NCBI GenBank assembly: GCA_027214255.1
Contig: JAPWHL010000001.1
Coordinates: 1-64,000, forward strand
Source of the DNA: Roseovarius aestuarii
GTDB taxonomy: Bacteria; Pseudomonadota; Alphaproteobacteria; Rhodobacterales; Rhodobacteraceae
Length of the DNA stretch: 64,000 bases
Reading direction: 5' to 3'
The notes under the pieces are model-generated. The model had not been told where the DNA came from, made no database searches, and saw only the letters and a program-made list of their open reading frames with translations. Every line of letters begins with the position of its first letter. The first letter of the stretch is position 1. This document shows positions 33,727-43,443 of the stretch, piece by piece. Position numbers and translations under genes: made by a program.

Positions 33727-36285
33727 CTACTCTGGGGGCTGTGCAGTGAGTAATTTTTCAATGGCAGCAAACAATGCCGCCCGTCCAACCGGCTTCATCA
33801 GGCGAATATCTTCAGGGCGCAAGCCATTGCCATGAACAGTAGCTTCGCTCGCATACCCAGACATGAAGATGACAGGTAAATCCGGATGTTCTTTGCGCAA
33901 ACTTCGAGCAAGAGTCGTTCCCTGAAGTTTTCCAGGCATGACGATATCGGTTAACAAAAGGTCAAAGTCTGGGTTGGCATCAAAAATTTCTTTCGCTTCG
34001 TCGCCCGAGCTGGCCTCAGTGACAGAATATCCCGCTTTCTTCAGGTTCGCGACGATCACTCGTAAAACTTCCGGTTCATCTTCAGCGACAAGTATTTTCC
34101 CGCCCCCTGTAGGTGTTTCTAGCGACCGGATCATCGGTTTTTCGTCGCTCTCGTCCTCACTCAGAAATGCCGGGAAATAGAGCTTGAATGTGGTGCCAAC
34201 GCCAACCTCGGAATAAACCTGCACCGTGCCACCTGATTGGCGCATAAAGCCTTCGATCATAGAAAGCCCAAGCCCCGACCCGGTTCCCGGGGCCTTGGTG
34301 GAAAAGAAGGGCTCAAAAATGCTAGCAAGCAGGTCGGCCGGAATGCCATGACCTGTATCCGAGACAGCCAACATGACGTAACGGCCCGGTTTCAGCGTTT
34401 CATCTCGGGCGTCTATATACTCATCATCAATGCGTACATTGGCAGTCTCAATGGTTAGCTCACCTACGTTGTCCATCGCGTCACGTGCATTTAAAATCAG
34501 ATTTAACAATGCACTCTCGGTCGAACTCGGGTCTGCCTTGACCCGCCAAAGCCCCGCCAGCAGAGATACTTCAACTGAAATGGTCGCGGGAAGGGTCCGC
34601 GCCGTCCAGTTTTTTGTATCACGCACGACCCGGTTAAGATCGACAGCTTTGGGCGCCAGTTGCGCCTTGCGGGCGAAAGCCAGCATATTGCGGGTAAGGT
34701 TGGCCCCGCGGTAAATTGCAGAAATCCCGTTGTCGATCAGTTTGATATGCTCATCATCGGAAAGCTCATCACGAAGCAACTCCATATTGCCGAGAACGAC
34801 CGCCAGAAGATTGTTGAAGTCATGCGCGACGCCACCCGTTAGCTGGCCAATGCTTTCGTTTTTCTGCGCGCGATGCGCCAACCTGGTTTGCTCCGTTAGC
34901 CGCAGTTGGGCCTCGACTTGATGAGTAATGTCAAGAAACATGCCGTCCATCGAAACAACATTAGCCGATTTATGGGTGGCAGTTACGCGTCCTTCCAACC
35001 ACTTTACCATTCCGGCCCGATCCGTGATTTTGAAACGGCGCGTAAACCCATCAAGGTTTTCGGCGGCCTCCCTCATCGCGCTATACATGTCCGCAAGATC
35101 AGCCGGATCATGGGCACGTATCAAGATTCCGCAATCTTCGATCATCTGTTGCGCGGTGTATCCCCAAATGTCCTCGCATTGATGGGAAATGTAAGTCACA
35201 TTGAATTCGCCGTCCCCGATAAAATCAAAGCTCATAAGCACGCCAGGAAGGTTGTTCGCGATTCCGGCGATACGCGCTTCAGCAATAGAGTACTTATGCA
35301 CGGCCTCCTGAATGTCAGTTACATCAGCAAGGACACCGATGATTTTTTGAACTTTTCCATCATTCGTTCGGCCAACGAACCAATTGGCCCGGACGAATGC
35401 GATCGTCCCATCGGGACGCACGATCCGGTATGAGTGTTCCGGCGAGGGCGAGGTATCGGCCCACAAAGCAGCAAAAGCGGTCTTTGTGGCCTCAAGATCG
35501 TCAGGATGAACCCGTGAAAGCCATTCCTCTACTGTAACATCTCCGCTGTCGCGTTTCAGACCAAAGATAGCCATCGTTCCGGCGTCGAAATACAATGTCT
35601 TGGCATCCGCAATGACAACGAAAACGCCTAATCCGGCCGATTTCGTTGCCAGTTCGAATCTGGAGGTAACAGTGGCGGTCCTTGCGGCTTTCTCGGCCCA
35701 ATATTTTGAATGCTTAATAACAAAAGAAGTCGCTATGATCGACACCACACCAGCGCCAAGCAATGCAAGAACATTGGCCATGGACCAGTCGGTTTCTGAA
35801 CGATCAAACATCCCGCCAAATAGTGTGAGGTATAACAATTGAATCGCAACAAAGCCAAAAACAGAGGCCAGAATCACCCGTGCATTTATATCCAGCCACT
35901 GTCGGTACGGTCGTAGATAACCGACCAAGACTCCTAAGAACGGTAGCGATGCTGACGTCAAGCCTGAGAGGGTTGGCGATGGCCCTCCGCCCCAGAGCTG
36001 AGAGGATAATCCAATCAAACTTGCAATACTGGCGGCGATTGGTCCGGCAAGATAACCTGCCAAAATCAGTGGCCCCGCGCTGAAATCCACATCTAACGGA
36101 AAGTAAGTGTCGTTTAGAATGCTTGGATGCGAAATAAACAGGTAACTGAAGACTCCGAGAGCGGTGCCGATAAATATGCTGCGATGATACGAACTCTTGG
36201 GAGATATCGGAGTCGAAAAACCCGAATATGTGACAAAGCCCAATAAAAGAAAGTACGCAAAGTTTTGAATTATGGCGAGGTGCAT
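33727..36285 (-). CDS. Hybrid sensor histidine kinase with multi-pass sensor
   Basis: The 852-residue protein reads: an N-terminal membrane domain of five or six segments (about 5-190) resembling the 5TM-LYT type (DTYFPLDVDFSAGPLILAGYLAG); PAS1 (about 205-325) and PAS2 (about 335-455) with PAC ends; HisKA with phospho-accepting His in GGVAHDFNNLL (about H488); HATPase_c with N-box NLILNARDAM and G-box DTGHGIP, GTGSGLGLSM; and a C-terminal receiver (about 725-845) with AEDEPEV and the phospho-acceptor in LLLTDIVMPG. It can relay phosphate internally and onward. A single-domain receiver is encoded divergently nearby and could be a partner. Confidence 0.93.
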   Translation of the reverse strand: MHLAIIQNFAYFLLLGFVTYSGFSTPISPKSSYHRSIFIGTALGVFSYLFISHPSILNDTYFPLDVDFSAGPLILAGYLAGPIAASIASLIGLSSQLWGGGPSPTLSGLTSASLPFLGVLVGYLRPYRQWLDINARVILASVFGFVAIQLLYLTLFGGMFDRSETDWSMANVLALLGAGVVSIIATSFVIKHSKYWAEKAARTATVTSRFELATKSAGLGVFVVIADAKTLYFDAGTMAIFGLKRDSGDVTVEEWLSRVHPDDLEATKTAFAALWADTSPSPEHSYRIVRPDGTIAFVRANWFVGRTNDGKVQKIIGVLADVTDIQEAVHKYSIAEARIAGIANNLPGVLMSFDFIGDGEFNVTYISHQCEDIWGYTAQQMIEDCGILIRAHDPADLADMYSAMREAAENLDGFTRRFKITDRAGMVKWLEGRVTATHKSANVVSMDGMFLDITHQVEAQLRLTEQTRLAHRAQKNESIGQLTGGVAHDFNNLLAVVLGNMELLRDELSDDEHIKLIDNGISAIYRGANLTRNMLAFARKAQLAPKAVDLNRVVRDTKNWTARTLPATISVEVSLLAGLWRVKADPSSTESALLNLILNARDAMDNVGELTIETANVRIDDEYIDARDETLKPGRYVMLAVSDTGHGIPADLLASIFEPFFSTKAPGTGSGLGLSMIEGFMRQSGGTVQVYSEVGVGTTFKLYFPAFLSEDESDEKPMIRSLETPTGGGKILVAEDEPEVLRVIVANLKKAGYSVTEASSGDEAKEIFDANPDFDLLLTDIVMPGKLQGTTLARSLRKEHPDLPVIFMSGYASEATVHGNGLRPEDIRLMKPVGRAALFAAIEKLLTAQPPE

Positions 36286-36743
36286 GTATTGGCCTTTGGT
36301 GGCGATTGCACGACCTTGACGGATTTGACCAAAGGCGTCAAATGGCCAGAGCCTTGATAAAACGCGATATCATGGGGTTGTCGCATCCAACCTCGTCGGG
36401 CCGTCTTGCCGTGACAGGTTGAAGTTGCGTGGGGCACTGTCGATCTGATCTGACCTTTAGTTTATCAGGCGGCGACCTTCGCGTGAAAGACGTGGACGGC
36501 AACAGAGGCTTCGCGACCCGGTGATCGAGGCGTGCCTGATGTTGAGGGAGCTTTACGGGTCGAACTCCTGTCCGACATTCGTAGGCACAGATCATCTATC
36601 ATTTGCAGTCTGCTGAACGCGCCCTGCGTCGGCACCCGTGGGACAGATCTGCAACCGTGCATTATTGGCCGATCAAAGACAAAACACTGTCCGACCAGCA
36701 GGTGCAAAGAATAGCTTGATCTACGCCAGATCCACTCCAGAGA
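36286..36743. other. Intergenic region with transposase debris
   Basis: No intact gene is present in these 458 bases. The middle (about 36478-36710) resembles a degraded IS5-type transposase N-terminus, described separately. The left part probably carries the kinase promoter. Confidence 0.5.
36478..36715 (+). pseudogene. Probable degraded IS5-family transposase fragment
   Basis: Plus-strand translation gives RERRGRQQRLRDPVIEACLMLRELYG, which parallels the IS5-type N-terminal text (KRGRQ..YSD.AIQTCLT.KVLFG). In a shifted frame further on come CSLLN and GRSKT at the spacing of VESLL and SRRQKT of that family. Several frame changes and stops are present. This is recognition by eye of a short degenerate stretch, so uncertain. 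Confidence 0.4.
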
Positions 36744-36893
36744 GTGGGAATGACACATTTTGGTCTAAATTTCTACGCCGGTAATGTTGACGCAACCTAC
36801 CTATGCAGCCATCAAGGTCAGTGTAGACGTCTTTTAGTAACAACCATGCTTATGTGTTCTCGCTTGGCTGGAAAATATGATTGCGATGGAAAA

Positions 36894-37319
36894 ATGCACG
36901 TTGTTCATTCAGATAACCAGAACTGCACTTTCAGGGCGCTCGTTGTCGATGACAACATGGAATTCAGAACCATCCTAACCAAGCAACTTGAAAAGATGGG
37001 AGGCATTGTGGAAAGCGCTGGCGACGCCAGTGGTTTTCTGGGCAACTTTGCCAATTCGGGCCTCAGCTATGATTTTTGCGTAATTGATCTGCAATTGCCC
37101 GATTTGCATGGAGACAAGATTATTACTTGGTTGCGCGAGAGCGAAGAATACAAAGTCAGGTCGATGCCGATACTTATCATAACAGGGTTCCCAACAGAAC
37201 TACCTGACGACATCCGCCTAGATGATCCGCCAACCTCTCTTTTAATGAAACCATATGCGTACAGCGATTTAAAAGAACAGGTGTCCTACATGCTCGGCCG
37301 GCGCAAACGCGTCAATTGA
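36894..37319 (+). CDS. Single-domain response regulator (receiver only)
   Basis: The 141-residue product is a CheY-like receiver: acidic pair VVDDN (about 17-21), phospho-acceptor Asp in FCVIDLQLPD (about 66), Thr in IITGF and Lys in LMKPY. There is no output domain. The start is uncertain; ATG 36894 is chosen because residues upstream do not look like protein, but ATG 36849 is possible. It is close to a hybrid kinase on the opposite strand and may accept phosphate from it. Confidence 0.8.
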   Translation: MHVVHSDNQNCTFRALVVDDNMEFRTILTKQLEKMGGIVESAGDASGFLGNFANSGLSYDFCVIDLQLPDLHGDKIITWLRESEEYKVRSMPILIITGFPTELPDDIRLDDPPTSLLMKPYAYSDLKEQVSYMLGRRKRVN

Positions 37320-37642
37320 GTCTACACACGTCTCGGACCTTTATCTGCCTGCAATTAAGGTCGGCGGACATTGCCCCTGTCGGCAAATTCCGGTCGCCAA
37401 CTTACCATTGGCAAATACGGCGCCGTTACCGAAATACTGATCCTTAGGGATATGCATGAGGTAGAGAACTCACATTTTTCAGACCAATGTTTGCAGTCAC
37501 GCACCGCGTAAGAGAAGGACACGCGGTTTGACGCAGGGGGCCGACATTCAGCCTATCGCGGTTCAGCGTGCTTTACTTTGCAAGAAGCCACTTGATGCTT
37601 ATTGAAGACGGGTGGTCAACGGGTGACGCCCGTCGAACACGC
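37320..37642. other. Intergenic region between receiver gene and phosphatase operon
   Basis: These 323 bases between convergent genes contain no supported gene. A weak hairpin (gacggg 37607-37612 with cccgtc 37629-37634) could end the minus-strand operon. By eye the base composition changes from relatively A+T-rich to G+C-rich at this point. Confidence 0.45.
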
Positions 37643-38107
37643 TCAGAAATCCCCCGGTGCACATTGGAGGCACACCAGCCCTTCGCCGCGCCACGCTTCG
37701 ACCACGGAACTGCGGTCATCGATAACCAACCAAGGCTCGAAACCATCCGCGGTCATTTCTTTCAATGCGCGGCGCTTTACTTCGGGGTCGGGGGCTTCGT
37801 CCTGATCTTCGTCGCGCAGATATATGCCGTCAAAGGGCAGGTCGTGTTTGCGCAGCCAAGCAATCGTATGTTCCGCCCAGCCTTTGGGCCGCCCCGAACA
37901 AATCAGAATGGTCTCGCCGCTTTCTTTCAACCGGCGCATCAGTTTTGCCACTGGGGCAATCAATGCGGCATCTGCCATCGCAAGGTGAAAGTCGTCCCAA
38001 TGCTTTTCGACGCCATGTACAAGATGGCCCAAACGCTCTGCGTCGAATTCCGCAAGTGTGCCATCCACATCAAAAACCACACAAGGGGTCGCTGCTGATT
38101 GGGTCAT
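37643..38107 (-). CDS. HAD-family phosphatase (polynucleotide-kinase 3'-phosphatase-like)
   Basis: This 154-residue protein has the HAD nucleophile motif VVFDVDGTLAEF at about 10-21, motif II Ser in ILICSGRPKGW, and motif III/IV in WLVIDDRSSVVEAW. The layout (short cap, GRPKGWAEHTIAWL, FDGIYLRDEDQ) resembles the phosphatase half of phage-type polynucleotide kinases. It likely removes phosphate from a small molecule or nucleic-acid end. It is last in a six-gene operon and overlaps the previous gene by four bases. Confidence 0.82.
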   Translation of the reverse strand: MTQSAATPCVVFDVDGTLAEFDAERLGHLVHGVEKHWDDFHLAMADAALIAPVAKLMRRLKESGETILICSGRPKGWAEHTIAWLRKHDLPFDGIYLRDEDQDEAPDPEVKRRALKEMTADGFEPWLVIDDRSSVVEAWRGEGLVCLQCAPGDF

Positions 38108-38649
38108 AGGGTTTTCTCCACCATTTTATTGCCTGATCTTTCAAATAAGTAAGGAGTTGCATTGTCGGGGCGTTGGCCCGAAACGCCCGATGTCCAGAGC
38201 ACACGTGCCGCACGGATGATACCCGAGTGACAAACCAAAACCGGCAATGCCGCCGGAGACGCCGAGCAAATGTCTATAATCGTCCCTCGCACACGCATCA
38301 GCATGTCGGGCCAGCTTTCGCCACGGTCCGGCGTGTCTTCTCTGACCGGCTGTTTGGCCAAGGGTTGACCTTCGAACACGCCCCAGTCGCGTTCGCGTAA
38401 TCCGTCGTATAGCTCAAACCGACGGCCCGGAAAGGCGAGCCGGGCGGTGTGCTGGGCCCGTGACATTGGGCTGGCATAGATCGCAATCGGCTCGGGCCAG
38501 AGCGTGCTTGAAAGGGCGCGTGCCTGATCGCAGCCCACTTGGGTGAGCGGTACATCCGTTACCCCAGCGATGATTTCATCTGCGTTTGCTGTCGTCTCGC
38601 CGTGGCGGATCAGGCAAAAGCTGCGCGATGGCAAAGCTGCTGTGGTCAT
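38104..38649 (-). CDS. Histidine phosphatase-family protein
   Basis: The 181-residue protein has the RHGET phosphohistidine motif (LIRHGETTANADEIIAG, about 13-29), SPMSRAQHTARLAF, ERDWGVFEG and the second catalytic His in VLVCHSGIIRA. This is the branch-1 phosphatase/mutase pattern (CobC/GpmB-like). It overlaps both neighbours by four bases, so it is co-translated with the MBL enzyme and the HAD phosphatase. The substrate is probably a phosphomonoester taken up or released by the operon. Confidence 0.87.
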   Translation of the reverse strand: MTTAALPSRSFCLIRHGETTANADEIIAGVTDVPLTQVGCDQARALSSTLWPEPIAIYASPMSRAQHTARLAFPGRRFELYDGLRERDWGVFEGQPLAKQPVREDTPDRGESWPDMLMRVRGTIIDICSASPAALPVLVCHSGIIRAARVLWTSGVSGQRPDNATPYLFERSGNKMVEKTL

Positions 38650-39713
38650 AGGCGCACCCGGTCGTAAAAGAACACCTCAGCGTCGAGACCTTCAATCAGG
38701 TAATCTTCGGGCTGGGTGCAAAAGGCAGGGGCGAAACGTTTGGCGTCGAGGCGCTCTAACATCTTCACCTGATCGCGCAGCGGTGGATGCACGTTCCAAC
38801 GTTGGAAATGCCCGCCCGGAACGCTGCAAATGCCCCGCGCATGGGCTGTCATATGGCCGGTGAATACGACATGTGCGTCGCGCCCCAGACGCCCGCTTTC
38901 ATGCCAGGCCCGCACATAACCCCAAGCAGCACCGCCATCGGCATTGGGCGTGTCACAGATCAGAAACCGCGCCTGCTCCATCGGTCCGCGGTCAAGAAGC
39001 GGGGCAATTTCTTGGGCATGGGCGCTGACGGCTCCGCTGCTGAGCGCAGCGCTCAGCGTGTTCTGGCATTCAGGGTCCAACATCACGCTTTCACACCCGT
39101 AGCGTCGGACCAGATGCAGCGCCATTTCGCCTGCGCGCCCAGACGGAGGAACGGGCAAAAGCACCTGACCTTCGACCCGGTCCAGCACGGCATTCAGCGC
39201 CTCGAACCGCTCTGATTGCGGCACGTCATCAAGGTGATAGGAGCAATCCAAAATGGCTGTCGCAGCAGGAGGCGGGACATCGAAAGTAAACCAATCGGAC
39301 TCTTCTGACCAATCGCCTGAATAGAAAAGACCCTCTCCCAGATCGAAGTGAAACCAGACGCCGCCCATCGCATGGCCATTGCGCCCGGTGGTCAGTGTTA
39401 CGCCGTTGATCGACGTCTGCCCCTGTTCAGGTAGCAGGTGAACCTTGGCCGCGGGAGGGAGCGCCTTGGCCGTTTGCGCCGTGGCATAGATGGGCAATCC
39501 TGCCTCGACAGCATGGGACGCTCCGCCGATATGATCGATATGGTCATGGGTAATGAACACCGCCTCGGCGCCCTTTAGCCAAGCGGGGTCGAAATGCGCG
39601 TTGGCCTCAGGACCAAAACCGCAATCCAGAAGCCAGATCCGATCATCTATGGTCAATTGCATGCATGCAGGGCCTTTATCCCCAATGCCGGAAAGTAGTC
39701 GTATGCTTTGCAT
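38646..39713 (-). CDS. Metallo-beta-lactamase-fold hydrolase
   Basis: This 355-residue enzyme has the zinc-binding FITHDHIDHIGG motif (about 53-64), further ligands in GRNGHAMGG and YSGDW, and a long second half with PVPPSGRAGEMALHLVRRYG and HVVFTGHMTAHARG, reminiscent of beta-CASP-type phosphodiesterases/nucleases. A phosphodiesterase role would fit two phosphatases encoded downstream. It directly follows the ABC ATPase stop (TAA-ATG adjacent). The exact substrate is unknown. Confidence 0.82.
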   Translation of the reverse strand: MQSIRLLSGIGDKGPACMQLTIDDRIWLLDCGFGPEANAHFDPAWLKGAEAVFITHDHIDHIGGASHAVEAGLPIYATAQTAKALPPAAKVHLLPEQGQTSINGVTLTTGRNGHAMGGVWFHFDLGEGLFYSGDWSEESDWFTFDVPPPAATAILDCSYHLDDVPQSERFEALNAVLDRVEGQVLLPVPPSGRAGEMALHLVRRYGCESVMLDPECQNTLSAALSSGAVSAHAQEIAPLLDRGPMEQARFLICDTPNADGGAAWGYVRAWHESGRLGRDAHVVFTGHMTAHARGICSVPGGHFQRWNVHPPLRDQVKMLERLDAKRFAPAFCTQPEDYLIEGLDAEVFFYDRVRL

Positions 39714-40763
39714 TTAATCCTCTGAGAAGGCCCAAGGGGTTGTGATTGTCAGGCCGAGTTGCGTACCGACCTCGAAGCGCGCCCGCGTTTCAGCAAACAG
39801 GCGTGCGCCGCAGTCGGTCACGGTTTCCAGCAGGTATTTCCCGCCCATATAGGTGACCCGCGCGACTTTGCTGCGCAGGTCTCCGGTCTCGGTAATGGAT
39901 ATGTTTTCGGGGCGGAGGCAGACATGGCTGACCTGCGCCTCTTGTCGCGCGGATTGCACGGCAACCTCAGTGCCTAGTATGCGCGCCTGTCGCGCATCAC
40001 CGGCCTTTTTGAGTTCCTGCACAGGCACCACGGTGCCACGCCCGACGAATTCGGCAACAAAGCGGTTCTTGGGGCGTTCATACAAGGTTTGGGGCGTGTC
40101 GAATTGCTGAATACGGCCCTGATCCATCACCGCGATCCTGTCGGCCATCGCCATGGCTTCGGCCTGATCATGGGTGACATAGACCATCGTGGCTCCGGTG
40201 CGTTTGTGAAAATCGGTAAAGACGCCCTGCATCGTGGCCCGCAACGCCACATCAAGGTTGGCCAAGGGTTCGTCCAGCAGCACAGCACAGGGATCAGAGA
40301 CAAGGCAGCGCGCCAAGGCCACCCGCTGTCGTTGCCCGCCCGACAGTTCAGAGGGCATGCGGTTTGCGTATTTCTCGAGCCCGGTTGAGGCGAGCGCTGC
40401 ATCGGCATGTTTGGCGATCTCGGATTTGCAAAGCCTGCGGATCTCAAGCGGGTAGGACACGTTGCGCCGCACCGACATATGCGGCCAAAGCGCGTAGGAT
40501 TGGAACACAAACCCGATGTTGCGCTCTTCGGGGGGTAGGTTCGCCCCTGTCTGGGCATTGGCCATTTCACGTGTCCCAACGCGCAGGCTGCCGCTGCTGG
40601 GCGCCTCAAACCCTGCCAATATTCGCAGGAGGGTGGTCTTGCCACAGCCGGACGGCCCCAACAGCGCGATGAACTCGCCATCGTCAAACCGGGTTGTAAT
40701 GTCTTTCAGCGCGGGCGTGCCTGCAAATGTCTTGCCGACCGAAGACAGGTCTATGTCTGCCAT
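39714..40763 (-). CDS. ABC transporter ATP-binding protein (Fbp/Pot type)
   Basis: The 349-residue ATPase has Walker A LLGPSGCGKTT, Q-loop FVFQSYALWPHMSV, signature ELSGGQRQRVALAR, Walker B AVLLDEPLANLD and H-loop YVTHDQAEAMAMAD, followed by a C-terminal TOBE domain (about 245-340). This is the CUT1/Fbp/Pot layout. It overlaps the permease gene by 13 bases and works with the neighbouring permease and binding protein. Confidence 0.92.
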   Translation of the reverse strand: MADIDLSSVGKTFAGTPALKDITTRFDDGEFIALLGPSGCGKTTLLRILAGFEAPSSGSLRVGTREMANAQTGANLPPEERNIGFVFQSYALWPHMSVRRNVSYPLEIRRLCKSEIAKHADAALASTGLEKYANRMPSELSGGQRQRVALARCLVSDPCAVLLDEPLANLDVALRATMQGVFTDFHKRTGATMVYVTHDQAEAMAMADRIAVMDQGRIQQFDTPQTLYERPKNRFVAEFVGRGTVVPVQELKKAGDARQARILGTEVAVQSARQEAQVSHVCLRPENISITETGDLRSKVARVTYMGGKYLLETVTDCGARLFAETRARFEVGTQLGLTITTPWAFSED

Positions 40764-42457
40764 GGGACAACTCCTTTGGGAAAGCGGCGGGAAAACAGCT
40801 GGATCAGGGCCATAAGGACCACGACCACAAAGACGATGGTCATCGCCAAGGCGCTGGCCATGCCGGTTTCGCCGCTGTCATCTAGATTGAAAATCACCAC
40901 GCCCAGTGTTTCGGTGCCCGAGGACCACAAGAGCGCAGACACAGTGAGCTCGTTAAAGGCCGTAAGAAACACAAGGATCGCGCCCGCCGCCGCCGCAGGG
41001 GCCGAAAGCGGAAAGATCACATCACGCAGCCGCCGGTAGAGGGAGGCCCCGACCGATTGTGCGGCCTCGTCCATGGCGGGATCAAACTGCTTCAGGCTCG
41101 CCTGAACTGGGCGGAACATCACGGCAAAGAACCGTGCGAGATAGGCCAGAAAGATGATCCATATGGTGCCGTAAAGCGTGGCCTCGGTGAAAGGCAGCTT
41201 GATTAGCAGTAAGATCATCGCAATCGACAGGACAACACCCGGCAGCGCATAGGGCAGATCAAGTAGGCTGTCGAAAATACGCGCCAGCCGCGTTTTGCGC
41301 CGCTCCATCAGCCACGCCAAGGGCAAGCAGATCATGACCAAAGCGGCAGAGGCCCCCGCAGCCAGCCCAAAGGAATTGGCAAAGGCCCGCGACGTGACCG
41401 GTTGGCGGAACAGCACCTCATGCCAAGATGCTAGCGTCACCGTATCAAATCGCAGTGTCACGCCGTAAGCAGGCACAAGCGATGTCGCCAAAAGGCCGAA
41501 CATGGGCAGGACGAGGATGACAAAGACCGCCGCCCACAAAAGTATCTCAACCGGCAGACGGGCCGCACCCAAGGGCAGTGCGAGCGGGCGCGAGGTGCTG
41601 CCCACAAGATGTAGTTTCTGGCGCGACTGACACAGACGTTGCAATAAGATGCCCGCCACCGCGACCGCCCCGATCAGCATCGCGAGAACCGATATCTCGG
41701 CCAAGACGGTTGTTCCCATACCGGCCAGCTTTTGATAGACCAGCGTCGGCAGGGTTACATAGCCTGCGGGAATGCCCAGCATCGCCGGAATGCCGAAATT
41801 TCCAAGCGCGGTCACAAAGGTAATCGCAGTGCCCGCCGCCAGACTGGGCAAGGTTAGCGGCATCACGACCTGCCACCATGTGCGCAGCCCTTTGGCACCG
41901 CTGATGCGGGCGGCCTCAACCACGTCTTGGGGGATGGAGCGCAGACCTGCGCGCAGGGTCAGGAAAATGATCGACATATGCTGAATGCCCAGCAAAAAGA
42001 TGATCCCCTGCGGCGAATACAGCGGCTGCGGTGCACCAAGCGGGGGGGCGATGCCTAGTGTCTTTAGCAAAACCGACGAGGGGCCCATGATTTGGGTCCA
42101 GGACAGCGCAGTGATCTGCGGCGGGATCATCATTGGGATCATAAGGCAAAAGACCAAGGCCGCTTTGGCCCGCAGATCCGTCAGCGCGACGAGAAAGGCA
42201 AAAGCCGCGCCGAACACCAGCGATACCAACGTACCAAAACCTGCCGTCACCAGAGAATGTTTGAGCGCGCTCATGGTCGAGGGCTGCGCCAGCACGTCGC
42301 GCATAAGGGCAAGGCTGGGACTGCCCTGATCGGTAACGCCCTCGACAAACAGGCGCACAACCGGGGCAAGCGTCAGGCATATCGCGACGATCAGAATAGC
42401 AGAGAGCAGCCGGGCCTCGGACCGGCTGCCTCCATTTTCTTGGGTGACACTCATCAT
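40751..42457 (-). CDS. ABC transporter permease, two fused domains (FbpB type)
   Basis: The 568-residue membrane protein carries two permease domains of about six segments each, with EAA-like loops ARISGAKGLRTWWQVVMPLTLPSL (about 185) and AAQSVGASLYRRLRDVIFPLSAP (about 465). This fused form is usual in the FbpB/ThiP/AfuB group of importers. The start has two adjacent ATG codons; the first overlaps the binding-protein stop. Confidence 0.9.
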   Translation of the reverse strand: MMSVTQENGGSRSEARLLSAILIVAICLTLAPVVRLFVEGVTDQGSPSLALMRDVLAQPSTMSALKHSLVTAGFGTLVSLVFGAAFAFLVALTDLRAKAALVFCLMIPMMIPPQITALSWTQIMGPSSVLLKTLGIAPPLGAPQPLYSPQGIIFLLGIQHMSIIFLTLRAGLRSIPQDVVEAARISGAKGLRTWWQVVMPLTLPSLAAGTAITFVTALGNFGIPAMLGIPAGYVTLPTLVYQKLAGMGTTVLAEISVLAMLIGAVAVAGILLQRLCQSRQKLHLVGSTSRPLALPLGAARLPVEILLWAAVFVILVLPMFGLLATSLVPAYGVTLRFDTVTLASWHEVLFRQPVTSRAFANSFGLAAGASAALVMICLPLAWLMERRKTRLARIFDSLLDLPYALPGVVLSIAMILLLIKLPFTEATLYGTIWIIFLAYLARFFAVMFRPVQASLKQFDPAMDEAAQSVGASLYRRLRDVIFPLSAPAAAAGAILVFLTAFNELTVSALLWSSGTETLGVVIFNLDDSGETGMASALAMTIVFVVVVLMALIQLFSRRFPKGVVPWQT

Positions 42458-43422
42458 TCAGCGCCGAAAAGCTCTGCGAATTTGGCCTTGTTGGCTTCGG
42501 CGTTCGCAAGCGCGTCGGCAGGGTCAAACGCCATCAGTTTGATGTCTTCACGGGCAGGGAACCCTTCGGGGACGCCCATGCCGTCGCGGGCGGGGATGTA
42601 ACCCATGTCCAGAACCAGCTCTTGGCCTTCGGAACTGAGCAAGAAGTCAACGAATTTCTCTGCGCCTTCGACATTCTTGGCCGAAGACATGATCGCCACC
42701 GGCTCGGTCACATAGGAAACACCTTCTTCGGGGAAGACAAAATCAACCGGAGACCCATCGGCCTTGTTGCGGATCGCAAGGAAGTCGACGACCATGCCGT
42801 AAGGTTTCTCGCCCGAGGCCACGGCCTTGAAGGTGCCGCCGTTGCCGCCCTGTGCGCGGGCGTCATTCGCAGCGAGGTTTTCGTAGTACTCCCAGCCCAG
42901 TGTCTCATCGCCGGTCAGTGTGGCAAGGTGGATCAGCGCGGCACCGGAATATAGCGGCGAGGGCATCGCGATTTGCCCTTTGATGGAAGACTGCGTGAGG
43001 TCTTTCCAAGAGGTCGGCGCGGTGTCTACGCCCGTGTTGTAAACGATCCCGGTGGTGATCAATTTGGTTGAATGGTAAAAGCCCTCGGCAGAATGCAGCG
43101 CCGGATCATAGTTGCTGGCTTCGGGCGATTGATAGGCGGTCAAAAGACCCTCTTGCGCCATGCCTTCCAGCGTCACGGTATCGGCGATCAACAGAACATC
43201 GGGTTGTGGGTTACCCGCCTCGATCTCGGCGCGCAGGCGTGCCATCAGTTTGGTTGTGCCATCGCGCACCCAGTCAACTTTGGTGTCGGGGTTGGCGGCC
43301 ATAAAGGCATCAACAGTCCGCTGCGCATCGGCATTGGGCTGCGAGGTATAAAGAGTGATCGTGTCGGCCATGGCTGTGCTGGCCAAAAGCGCAAAAACGG
43401 TGGATGCGAAGAAAGACTTCAT
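42454..43422 (-). CDS. ABC transporter substrate-binding protein (FbpA/AfuA type)
   Basis: This 322-residue protein has a signal peptide (about 1-19, cut after STAMA) and a class II binding fold starting ITLYTSQPNADAQRTVDAF, with DGTTKLMARLRAEI, PDVLLIAD and PSPLYSGAALIHLATL. The family includes ferric-iron, 2-aminoethylphosphonate and sugar-phosphate binders. The DeoR regulator and three hydrolases in the same locus point to a phosphorylated organic solute rather than iron. It opens a six-gene operon; a palindrome at 43444-43457 lies 22 bases before its start. Confidence 0.88.
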   Translation of the reverse strand: MKSFFASTVFALLASTAMADTITLYTSQPNADAQRTVDAFMAANPDTKVDWVRDGTTKLMARLRAEIEAGNPQPDVLLIADTVTLEGMAQEGLLTAYQSPEASNYDPALHSAEGFYHSTKLITTGIVYNTGVDTAPTSWKDLTQSSIKGQIAMPSPLYSGAALIHLATLTGDETLGWEYYENLAANDARAQGGNGGTFKAVASGEKPYGMVVDFLAIRNKADGSPVDFVFPEEGVSYVTEPVAIMSSAKNVEGAEKFVDFLLSSEGQELVLDMGYIPARDGMGVPEGFPAREDIKLMAFDPADALANAEANKAKFAELFGAE

Positions 43423-43443
43423 GGGGCTCTCCTAGGGTATTAA

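Noticed and set aside
35655..35675. T-arm-like word ccagttcgaatctgg resembling a tRNA T-loop
   Set aside because: It lies inside the sensor kinase gene, and no acceptor stem, D-arm or anticodon arm can be built around it.
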